The translations under genes and the position numbers were made by a program. Shown piece by piece: positions 1 through 5,820 of a stretch of DNA of 8,302 nucleotides. This DNA is from JAAYCI01 sp031548875. Its GTDB lineage: Bacteria > Bacillota > Clostridia > Oscillospirales > Ruminococcaceae. Below the pieces are notes generated by a model that was not told the origin of the DNA, ran no database searches, and was given only the letters and a program-made list of their open reading frames with translations. The stretch spans positions 1 to 8,302 of the forward strand of contig JAVBQQ010000045.1 in NCBI GenBank assembly GCA_031548875.1. Reading direction: 5' to 3'. The stretch's first letter is position 1. Each line of letters begins with the position of its first letter.

Positions 1-219
1 CCCGAGCTGTTCAGCCGCGGGTTTGTGGATGTGCGCGACAGCGAGGAGCTGCTGGAGGAGACCCGCCTGGCCGTGCAAAAGGTGCTGCAGGAGAATGACA
101 AGCAGGCCCACCGGGACATCGCCAGCCTCAAGACGCACATCCGCGAGGTGGCGTCCAGTTTGTTGTACAAACGCACCAAAAGGAGCCCGATGATACTGCC
201 GGTCATTATGGAAGCGTAA
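1..219 (+). CDS. rnj: Ribonuclease J, C-terminal fragment (partial, 5' end outside window)
   Basis: This is the last 72 residues of an RNase J-family protein. The reading frame is open from base 1 and ends at TAA 217-219. RNase J is a zinc-dependent metallo-beta-lactamase/beta-CASP nuclease with endonuclease and 5'-3' exonuclease activity, central to mRNA decay and rRNA maturation in Bacillota. The catalytic domains lie upstream of the window; only the C-terminal domain is seen. The signs of the family are SRGFVDVRDSEELLEE near the left edge, matching the family's 'sRGFVyvresedLieea' stretch, and the very conserved tail KRSPMILPVIMEA at the stop. Between them is a charged helical segment. No frameshift or truncation is seen at the 3' end. 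Whether this is the J1 or J2 paralogue cannot be told from the tail. The assignment rests on the tail motif and is strong. Confidence 0.93.
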   Translation, partial: PELFSRGFVDVRDSEELLEETRLAVQKVLQENDKQAHRDIASLKTHIREVASSLLYKRTKRSPMILPVIMEA

Positions 220-229
220 ATGTACCTGT

Positions 230-238
230 TGTGGATAT
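230..238 (-). promoter_or_regulatory. DnaA-box-like 9-mer, single and unproven
   Basis: Bases 230-238 read TGTGGATAT on the + strand, so the - strand reads ATATCCACA. This differs from the consensus DnaA box TTATCCACA only at the first base. It lies just downstream of the RNase J stop in the gap before gdpP. No second box or AT-rich unwinding element is seen beside it, so this is not an origin. It could be a single DnaA regulatory site or chance. Confidence 0.15.
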
Positions 239-270
239 TTTCAGGATGAACGCATCGACGCCGTCTCATT

Positions 271-283
271 CGTTATGATAACG
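271..283. promoter_or_regulatory. Perfect inverted repeat over a -10-like hexamer upstream of gdpP
   Basis: CGTTAT (271-276) and ATAACG (278-283) are perfect complements around a single central G, giving a 13-bp operator-like dyad. The hexamer TATGAT (274-279, five of six matches to TATAAT) lies inside it. No good -35 is seen 16-18 bp upstream (around 250-256), so a promoter is only possible. If real, transcription would start near 286, giving a gdpP leader of about 60 nt, and a dimeric regulator bound at the dyad would block the -10. The site is 62 bp upstream of the gdpP start codon. Confidence 0.3.
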
Positions 284-330
284 GTGGGCGCGTCTTTTCA
301 CAGCCCTGTTCGTGTCAGCAGATCCAGTAG

Positions 331-336
331 AGGAGG
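331..336 (+). promoter_or_regulatory. Ribosome binding site deciding the gdpP start
   Basis: AGGAGG, within a longer purine stretch AGAGGAGGTGG, is a near-ideal Shine-Dalgarno sequence 8 nt before GTG 345. It lies downstream of the longer-frame GTG at 312, so it argues strongly for the shorter protein starting MRKNRNFW, directly before the first membrane helix. Confidence 0.85.
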
Positions 337-344
337 TGGCGGCC

Positions 345-2321
345 GTGCGCAAAAACCGCAATTTTTGGGCGGCGGACGTGATCATCGTCCTGCTGGCCGT
401 CGCTTTTGTTGCTGCAGCGGTCATGCTCGCCCTCACCGACCTGCGCCTGCTCATCCCGGTGGGGGCGGTGGTGGTCGTGGTGTTTGTTGTGGCGCTCATC
501 GGCCTTTCGAGCGTGCGCAAGGGTGTGCGCCGGGTGCTGAGCGGCAAGGTGCCGGACAGCCAGGCTGACGGCAGCGGCTTTGGCAACCTGATGCTGCCGG
601 TGGCCATATTGAGCGGTGATACGCTTGTGTGGTATAATGAAGCGTTCAGGGACGAGGTGGCGGGCGGAGCGGACTGTGCGCTGCTGCCCGCGCGCAAGAT
701 GCTGCCCGGGCTGGACATGGATGCTGCGGCCGCCCCCGGCGGGCAGGCCCTGGCCCTTGCGGGGCGGCAGTACACCGCTTTTTGCAGTGTAGTGGCCCAG
801 CGCAAGCTGTCGCTCGTGCTCTTTGTGGACGACACCGCCCTCAAGGCCGATTCGGCCGAGTACCACGCCAGCCGGCCGGCGGTGCTCTATTTTGTAATGG
901 ATACCTACGACGAAATCCTCAAGGAGATGCGCGAGAGCGACCGTGCGCGCATCGTTTCGGAGGTGGACCTGGCGCTGGAGCGCTACATCGGCCGCACATC
1001 CGGTTTTTTGCGCCGGGTGACAAGCTCTCGCTACATCGCCGTGGTGGAGCAGCGGCATCTGGCCGCTATGCTGGAAAGCCGCTTCGACATCCTGGACACC
1101 GTGCGCAGGACGGACGAAGAGAGCGGCCTCGTCACCCTCTCTGTGGGGGTGGGCTACGGCGGACAGGGCTTCAAGGCGTGCGAGGAGATGGCCCTGCAGG
1201 CATTGGATATGGCACTGGGCCGCGGGGGAGACCAGGCCGCCGTGCACGGGCCGGACGGTTTTGCCTTTTATGGCGGCGTCGCCAAAGGCGTGGAAAAACG
1301 CAACCGGGTAAAGAGCCGCATCATAGCCGGCACACTGCGCGAGGTGATGCAGGGCTATGACCGGGTGCTCGTCATGGGCCACCGCGAGGCGGACATGGAC
1401 GCGCTGGGCGCCGCCGTGGGCATGCTGCGGTTCGCGCGCATCTGCGGGCGGGAGGCGGCCATTGTGCTGGACAGCCGCAAGACGCTGGCCGACCAGATGG
1501 TGCACGCGCTATACGAGGGCGGCTATGGCGAACAGCTGCTGCCGCCCGAGGCCGCCTACGACCTGGCGGGCGAGCGCACACTGCTGGTGGTGGTGGACAC
1601 CCACATGCGCGGCATGCTGGAAAGCCCCGACGTGTACGATGCCTGCGGGGGCGTGATGGTCATCGACCACCATCGCCGCATGGTGGGGCATATTGCGGAC
1701 GCGGTCATCAACTACCATGAACCGTACGCCTCCAGCGCTTCGGAGCTGGTGAGCGAGCTGCTGATGTACGTGACCGATATGAAGGAGAACCGGCTGATGC
1801 CGCTGGAGGCCGAGGCGCTGCTGGCCGGCATCATGCTGGACACGCGCACCTTTTCGCTGCACGTGGGTGTGCGCACCTTCGAGGCCGCCGCCTTCCTGCG
1901 GCGGATGGGGGCCGAGACGGAGACGGTCAAGCAATGGTTTTCCTCCTCGATGGACGATTACCTCTACCGCAGCCATCTGGTGTCCGAGGCCAAGATCTAC
2001 CGTGGCTGCGCCTTTGTGGTGAGCGACAAGCTGCCCGTTGATTCGGAGGTGGTGGCGCCCCAGGCCGCCAACGACCTGCTCACCATCGAGGGGGTGCAGG
2101 CCAGCTTTGTGGCCATACGCCAGGGCGGGCAGATGCGCATCTCTGCCCGCAGCATGGGCCGGGTGAACGTACAGGTGGTGATGGAAACCATGGGCGGCGG
2201 CGGCCACCTGACCATGGCCGGCGCCCAGTTAGACGGCGCGGGCGTGCAGGAGACGGAGGAACGCCTGGTGGCCGCCATCGATAGGTATTGGGAAGAAAAC
2301 AGCGTATCTTCGCGTGTGTGA
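345..2321 (+). CDS. gdpP: GdpP-type cyclic-di-AMP phosphodiesterase (TM-PAS-degenerate GGDEF-DHH/DHHA1)
   Basis: This membrane-anchored enzyme hydrolyses c-di-AMP to 5'-pApA, so it sets the level of the messenger that controls potassium, osmolyte and cell-wall homeostasis. The GTG at 345 is chosen because AGGAGG at 331-336 lies 8 nt before it and it gives 658 residues, the usual family length (about 655-660). An upstream in-frame GTG at 312 has no SD. Domains in order: two membrane helices (about 10-30 and 33-54), a PAS region (about 80-165), a degenerate GGDEF domain (about 180-310) in which SSRYI (227-231) replaces the GGDEF signature and the conserved ALGRGGDQ follows, then DHH and DHHA1. 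DHH metal-binding residues are visible: GHREADMD (H346, D350, D352), D418 in VVVDTH, D441-H442-H443 in VIDHH, and D499 in IMLDTR. DHHA1 shows GGGGH at 617-621. In characterised homologues ppGpp inhibits the enzyme and the PAS domain can bind heme; neither is shown here. rplI follows after 37 nt. Confidence 0.96.
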   Translation: MRKNRNFWAADVIIVLLAVAFVAAAVMLALTDLRLLIPVGAVVVVVFVVALIGLSSVRKGVRRVLSGKVPDSQADGSGFGNLMLPVAILSGDTLVWYNEAFRDEVAGGADCALLPARKMLPGLDMDAAAAPGGQALALAGRQYTAFCSVVAQRKLSLVLFVDDTALKADSAEYHASRPAVLYFVMDTYDEILKEMRESDRARIVSEVDLALERYIGRTSGFLRRVTSSRYIAVVEQRHLAAMLESRFDILDTVRRTDEESGLVTLSVGVGYGGQGFKACEEMALQALDMALGRGGDQAAVHGPDGFAFYGGVAKGVEKRNRVKSRIIAGTLREVMQGYDRVLVMGHREADMDALGAAVGMLRFARICGREAAIVLDSRKTLADQMVHALYEGGYGEQLLPPEAAYDLAGERTLLVVVDTHMRGMLESPDVYDACGGVMVIDHHRRMVGHIADAVINYHEPYASSASELVSELLMYVTDMKENRLMPLEAEALLAGIMLDTRTFSLHVGVRTFEAAAFLRRMGAETETVKQWFSSSMDDYLYRSHLVSEAKIYRGCAFVVSDKLPVDSEVVAPQAANDLLTIEGVQASFVAIRQGGQMRISARSMGRVNVQVVMETMGGGGHLTMAGAQLDGAGVQETEERLVAAIDRYWEENSVSSRV

Positions 2322-2330
2322 GCCGCGAAG
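2308..2330 (+). other. RNA hairpin spanning the gdpP stop codon (not a T-tract terminator)
   Basis: CTTCGCG (2308-2314) pairs perfectly with CGCGAAG (2324-2330) around a 9-nt loop that contains the gdpP stop TGA (2319-2321). The downstream sequence is A-rich (GGAAAACGAAAAAAGG) and carries no T run, so intrinsic termination is unlikely. An intercistronic stability or processing hairpin between gdpP and the far more strongly needed rplI is possible. The role is inference; the 7-bp complementarity is directly visible. Confidence 0.4.
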
Positions 2331-2358
2331 GGAAAACGAAAAAAGGATGTGGGCATAG

Positions 2359-2802
2359 ATGAAGGTAGTGCTGCGGCAGGACGTGAAAAACATTGGCAAG
2401 AAGGATGAGATGCACGAGGTGAGCGACGGCTACGCGCGCAACTTCCTCATCCCGCGCGGACTAGCCATCGAAGCCAGCGCCAGCGCCATCAATGTGGTGA
2501 AGACCAAGGAAGACGCAAAGCGTCACCACGCCGAGGAAGAACACGCTGCGGCCGCTGCGCTGGCCGAAAAGATAGAGGGCAGCACGGTGGTGCTGCACGC
2601 CAAGGGCGGCGCAAGCGGCCGGCTGTTTGGCGCCGTCACGGTCAAGGACATCGCCGCCGCGCTGGCCGCGCAGGGCTGCGAGATAGACAAGCGCAAGCTG
2701 AGCCTTGGTGTGCGTGAGATCAAGGACTTTGGCGCCTACGAGGTGGAAGCCAAGATTGCCCCGGGGGTGAGCGCGAAGTTCACCTGCAGTGTGGAAGAGT
2801 AA
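2359..2802 (+). CDS. rplI: Large-subunit ribosomal protein bL9
   Basis: bL9 binds domain V of 23S rRNA near the base of the L1 stalk and affects reading-frame maintenance and subunit quality. The 147 residues match the normal length. The N-terminal rRNA-binding domain starts MKVVLRQDVKNIGKK and carries the family signature DGYARNFLIPRGLA at 23-36. A long charged and alanine-rich linker helix (about 41-74) follows, then the C-terminal domain with GRLFGAVT (87-94), IKDFGAYEV and a closing beta-strand (FTCSVEE). The usual GKKGD reads GKKDE here, a minor change. The ATG at 2359 is chosen from family alignment of the N terminus; AAGGA at 2343-2347 lies 11 nt upstream, a somewhat long spacing. It sits between gdpP and dnaB, the order also found in Bacillus subtilis, and is probably co-transcribed with gdpP. 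Confidence 0.97.
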   Translation: MKVVLRQDVKNIGKKDEMHEVSDGYARNFLIPRGLAIEASASAINVVKTKEDAKRHHAEEEHAAAAALAEKIEGSTVVLHAKGGASGRLFGAVTVKDIAAALAAQGCEIDKRKLSLGVREIKDFGAYEVEAKIAPGVSAKFTCSVEE

Positions 2803-2823
2803 ACTCCAAGCCACCGCTGGTTG

Positions 2824-2870
2824 CGGTTTGTCGCCGTGCTATCGGACGATGAGCGCCGAAACCGGCGGCG
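2824..2870 (+). other. Potentially structured GC-rich gap between rplI and dnaB
   Basis: The 115-nt gap contains several short complementary arms: CGGTTT (2824-2829) with AAACCG (2859-2864), and CGCCG (2854-2858) with CGGCG (2863-2867) around AAAC. The two pairings exclude each other, and CGCCG at 2832-2836 can also pair with either copy of CGGCG. CGGACGA occurs twice (2843-2849 and 2869-2875). No T tract follows, so this is not an intrinsic terminator, and I see no convincing promoter. It may be a structured dnaB leader or simple GC-rich coincidence. Confidence 0.2.
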
Positions 2871-2917
2871 GACGAAACAGATAAGTAGTTACCGAAAAAG
2901 GAAGCGAGAACAAACGG

Positions 2918-4291
2918 ATGGCAAAGGAAAGCATCGGCCTGTCCCTGGACGGCCTGGGCGTGGAACAGCCCTACAGCATGACAGCGGAGCAGAGTGTGCT
3001 GGGCGCCGCTTTGGTGGACCCCGCCTGCGTGGATACCATCATCCAACGGCTACGGCCGGAGATGTTTTTCGTGCGCCAGAACCGGGCCGTGTACACTGAG
3101 ATCATCACATTGGTCACCAATTCCCAGCCGGTGGACGTGGTGATGCTGGTGGACAGGTTGGCGGGTGACGGGGCCTTCGGATCGGCCGCCGCGGCCAAGA
3201 CCTACCTGGCCGAACTGGCCGACACGCTGCCCGCCCTTTCCCATCTGCCGCATTACATCGAGCTGGTGCACGAGAAGTACACGAAACGCCAGCTGATGGA
3301 GCAGGCGCGCCAGGTGCTGGAGCAGGCGGCGGATGATGTGGAAAGCAAGGTGATGCTGGAGAGCGCCGAGCAGAAGCTGTATGAGATACGCGAAGGGCGC
3401 GATTCCAGCGAAGTGCAGCCGCTCAAATACGCCATCCTGGACATCATGAGCCACCTGCAACTGCTGGCCGGCCCCAACCGCAAGGACTACCTGGGCATCC
3501 CCACCGGCTTTTCCCACTTGGATGCAAAGCTCACCGGCCTTGGTCGCTCGGACCTCATCATCCTGGCGGCCCGGCCGGGCATGGGCAAGACCAGCTTCGC
3601 GCTCAACATCGGTGTGAACGTGGCGAAACAGGGCGTGCCGGTGGTCATCTTCTCGCTGGAGATGACGAAAGACCAGCTGGCCGGGCGCATCATGGCCAGC
3701 GAAGCGCGCATCGACAGCCGCCTCTTCCGCACCGGCATCGAGAAGGACTCCGACTGGGAGGACCTGACCAACATGAGCGAGCTGCTTGGTCCGCTGCCCA
3801 TCAACCTGGACGACACCTCGGGCATCACCATCCCCGAAATGAAGAGCAAGATACGCCGGCTGAACCGCAGCGCGATATCCTCCGGCAAAAAGCCGATCGG
3901 CCTTGTGGTCATCGACTACCTGCAGCTGATGAGCTCCGGCCGGCGCAACGAGAACCGTGTGCAGGAGATCAGCGAGATCACCCGCAACCTCAAGATCATG
4001 GCGAAAGACCTGAACGTGCCGGTCATCACGCTGTCACAGCTGTCCCGCCGGTCGGACAAAGACAGCCGTGACCACCGGCCGGTTCTGTCCGACCTGCGCG
4101 ATTCCGGCTCTATCGAGCAGGACGCGGACGTTGTGATGTTCCTCTACCGCGACGCCTATTACAACGACGACCCGGAGGTGGAGGTGAGCGCCGCCGAATG
4201 CATCATTGCCAAAAATCGCCATGGCGACACCGCCACGGTGGAGATGATGTGGGACGGCGCGCATACACGCTTCTCCGAGCGCGCATACTAG
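2918..4291 (+). CDS. dnaB: Replicative DNA helicase (DnaB family; called DnaC in Bacillus subtilis)
   Basis: This hexameric 5'-3' helicase unwinds DNA at the replication fork and binds DnaG primase. The 457 residues are the normal length. The N-terminal domain contains AEQSVLGAALVDP (23-35), the family's usual opening, and runs to about 120. A linker follows (about 150-190), then the RecA-like motor. Walker A is ARPGMGKTS at 218-226; alanine in place of the first glycine is common in Bacillota homologues. The catalytic glutamate is E248 in FSLEM. Walker B is VVIDYLQLM (330-338, D333). Next come SQLSRRSD (373-380) and DLRDSGSIEQDAD (392-404). K432 and R434 in AKNRHGD are the arginine-finger region. 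There is no intein. The ATG at 2918 gives the expected N terminus, although the nearest SD-like run, AGGA at 2899-2902, is 15 nt away. tilS begins 2 nt after the stop. Confidence 0.97.
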   Translation: MAKESIGLSLDGLGVEQPYSMTAEQSVLGAALVDPACVDTIIQRLRPEMFFVRQNRAVYTEIITLVTNSQPVDVVMLVDRLAGDGAFGSAAAAKTYLAELADTLPALSHLPHYIELVHEKYTKRQLMEQARQVLEQAADDVESKVMLESAEQKLYEIREGRDSSEVQPLKYAILDIMSHLQLLAGPNRKDYLGIPTGFSHLDAKLTGLGRSDLIILAARPGMGKTSFALNIGVNVAKQGVPVVIFSLEMTKDQLAGRIMASEARIDSRLFRTGIEKDSDWEDLTNMSELLGPLPINLDDTSGITIPEMKSKIRRLNRSAISSGKKPIGLVVIDYLQLMSSGRRNENRVQEISEITRNLKIMAKDLNVPVITLSQLSRRSDKDSRDHRPVLSDLRDSGSIEQDADVVMFLYRDAYYNDDPEVEVSAAECIIAKNRHGDTATVEMMWDGAHTRFSERAY

Positions 4292-4293
4292 CG

Positions 4294-5766
4294 ATGTGTA
4301 TGGAACAGACGGTGCTGCACACCATCGCCCGCAATGGGCTGCTTGCCCCCGGCGACTACGTCATCGTGGCGCTGTCTGGCGGGGCAGATTCGATTGCCCT
4401 GTTCCACCTGCTGCACGCAAAGCGGGAGGAACTGGACATCCAGCTGGCGGCCGCCCATTTTGAGCACGGCCTGCGGGGGGAAGCCTCCCGCAGGGATGCG
4501 GATTTCGTGCGGGAACTGTGTGCCGAGCGGGATGTGCCGCTCTTTGAAGGGCGGGGCGAGATGGCAAACACCCCCCGCCCGCAGGGCGAGGGTGTGGAGG
4601 CGTGGGCCCGGCGGCTGCGTTACGCTTTTTTTGAGCGTTTAGCCGACGAACATGGCGGAAAGATAGCCACGGCGCACACGCAATCAGACAATGCAGAAAC
4701 GGTGCTTTTCCATGCAATACGCGGGTCCGGCCCGCGCGGCCTTTCAGGCATCGCGCCACGTCGGGGCCCGTTTATCCGCCCGCTGCTGGAGGTGCCCCGC
4801 GCGTGGGTGGAGGCCTACTGTGCGCGGCAGGGCCTTGCCTATGTGAACGACGAGACCAACGCCGACGTATCCTTTACGCGCAACCGGCTGCGCCACGAGG
4901 TGATGCCGTTGCTGGAGCGCGCGCATCCCGGTGCTGCGGCCTGCCTTGCGCGCATGGCGGATGATATGCGCGCGCTGGACGGCTACCTTGCCGCCGAAGG
5001 GGAAGGACTGCTGCGCACGGCGAAGGTTGACGGCCGAAACAATGGCGCGCCGGATTCGACGCCCTCCTGGCAGGCAGACCCCGCCCTGCAGCTGGACGCG
5101 GCCATCCTTGCAAAGGCGCCCGCCCCGCTGCGCCTGCAGGCACTGGGTATGCTGGCCGGCCCCGCGGCCGACCGCGCGGCGTTGGCGCGGCTGGAAGAGG
5201 TGGCGCTGGGCGTTGCGCCGGCCACCACCCTGCCCGGCGGCCGCGTGGTTCGCAACAAGGGCGGGATTTTACAACTTGACCCCAACACGCCCAATGCCCG
5301 ACAGGATTCGCGCGGGCAATGTGATATACAGGAAGTGTTCGGATATCAGTTATCTTTGGACGAAGCGCTGAAGCAGGGAGAACTGACGCTGCCGGGCGGA
5401 TATTCGCTGCAGGTGTCGCTGTGCGGGCCTTCTGTGCAATCCCAATGTCCCGCAGCGGCTGTCGAGGAAAATTTTCCGCAAAAAAGCTTAACCTTTTGGG
5501 CAGACTATGATAAAATATTATGCGGCGTGTTCCGAACGCGCCGGCAGTCCGACCGGTTCTCTTTCCCGACGCGGCGTGTGACTAAAACGCTGAAAAAATG
5601 GATGAACGAGCAGAAGATGCCACAAGACAGGCGGCAGGGCCTGCCGCTGCTGGCCGGGGCGGTACCCGGACAGGTGCTGTGGTTGTGGGGCGAGGGCTTT
5701 GCCAGCGGCCTGCAGCTGGGCGCAGACACCAGGCGCATCTTGCAGATATGTCAGAAGGAGCGTTGA
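4294..5766 (+). CDS. tilS: tRNA(Ile)-lysidine synthetase TilS
   Basis: TilS uses ATP and lysine to convert C34 of tRNA-Ile(CAU) to lysidine, switching both charging and decoding from Met/AUG to Ile/AUA; it is normally essential. The protein has 490 residues from ATG 4294 (488 from the in-frame ATG at 4300). The frame is open further upstream inside dnaB, but that extension is GC-rich shadow with no family similarity. Visible motifs are the PP-loop SGGADS (28-33), EHGLRGE (57-63), VEAWARRLRYAFFERLA (101-117), TAHTQSDNAET (126-136), RGSGPRGLSGI (143-153) and the tRNA-contacting VNDETNADVSFTRNRLRH (184-201). The C-terminal TilS_C domain is seen in FRTRRQSDRFSF and KTLKKWMNEQKMPQDRR. The usual AHHxDD motif reads AHTQSD; the key Asp (D132), Glu (E135) and Thr (T136) remain. 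No SD precedes the start, which with the 2-nt gap suggests translational coupling to dnaB. Confidence 0.95.
   Translation: MCMEQTVLHTIARNGLLAPGDYVIVALSGGADSIALFHLLHAKREELDIQLAAAHFEHGLRGEASRRDADFVRELCAERDVPLFEGRGEMANTPRPQGEGVEAWARRLRYAFFERLADEHGGKIATAHTQSDNAETVLFHAIRGSGPRGLSGIAPRRGPFIRPLLEVPRAWVEAYCARQGLAYVNDETNADVSFTRNRLRHEVMPLLERAHPGAAACLARMADDMRALDGYLAAEGEGLLRTAKVDGRNNGAPDSTPSWQADPALQLDAAILAKAPAPLRLQALGMLAGPAADRAALARLEEVALGVAPATTLPGGRVVRNKGGILQLDPNTPNARQDSRGQCDIQEVFGYQLSLDEALKQGELTLPGGYSLQVSLCGPSVQSQCPAAAVEENFPQKSLTFWADYDKILCGVFRTRRQSDRFSFPTRRVTKTLKKWMNEQKMPQDRRQGLPLLAGAVPGQVLWLWGEGFASGLQLGADTRRILQICQKER
5466..5477. repeat. Perfect 12-bp palindrome inside tilS
   Basis: GGAAAATTTTCC is a perfect 12-bp palindrome in an AT-rich island of an otherwise GC-rich gene, just before the conserved TilS_C block. 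It lies about 10 bp upstream of a promoter-like pair at 5488-5516, where an operator or UP-type element would sit. It codes for Glu-Asn-Phe-Pro in a weakly conserved stretch, so the protein does not obviously demand this sequence. The function is unknown. Confidence 0.35.
5488..5516 (+). promoter_or_regulatory. Candidate internal promoter late in tilS, reading toward hpt-ftsH
   Basis: TTAACC (5488-5493, four of six matches to TTGACA) and TAAAAT (5511-5516, five of six to TATAAT) are separated by exactly 17 bp. The overlapping TATGAT at 5506-5511 is an alternative -10 with no matching -35. Transcription would begin near 5523, giving a leader of about 300 nt before hpt. The island is clearly more AT-rich than the surrounding coding sequence. 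The codons also encode the conserved LTFWADYDKI block, so part of the composition may be protein-driven. Confidence 0.3.
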
Positions 5767-5820
5767 CGTTCGTTTCAGGATACGGGGTTCCCATTACCGC
5801 AAGAGGAAGGGGCGCAGGAG

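Noticed and set aside
158..172. Inverted repeat GTTTGT-TGT-ACAAAC in the RNase J 3' end
   Set aside because: It lies in codons for the conserved SSLLYKRT segment, with no promoter elements nearby; it is likely coincidental.
220..249. Nine-codon leader-like frame (MYLLWIFSG) starting one base after the RNase J stop, with GGAAG 5 nt upstream
   Set aside because: It is too short to support without conservation and shows no attenuator structure downstream.
315..1505. A 396-codon - strand open frame opposite gdpP
   Set aside because: It is a shadow of gdpP codon bias: His- and Ala-rich with no family features, opposite conserved PAS/GGDEF/DHH coding.
2821..3099. A + strand frame from TTG overlapping the start of dnaB in another frame
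   Set aside because: There is no SD, the product is Arg/Gly-rich, and most of it lies out of frame inside the conserved dnaB N-terminal coding.
4198..4293. N-terminal extension of tilS into dnaB from ATG 4198
   Set aside because: The extra 32 residues overlap conserved dnaB coding in another frame and do not resemble TilS N termini.
4622..4638. ACGCT / AGCGT stem around a T-rich loop with a T7 run in tilS, considered as a terminator or slippage site
   Set aside because: The T run is in the loop, not after the stem. Slippage would lead to early stops, and the normal frame encodes conserved TilS residues.
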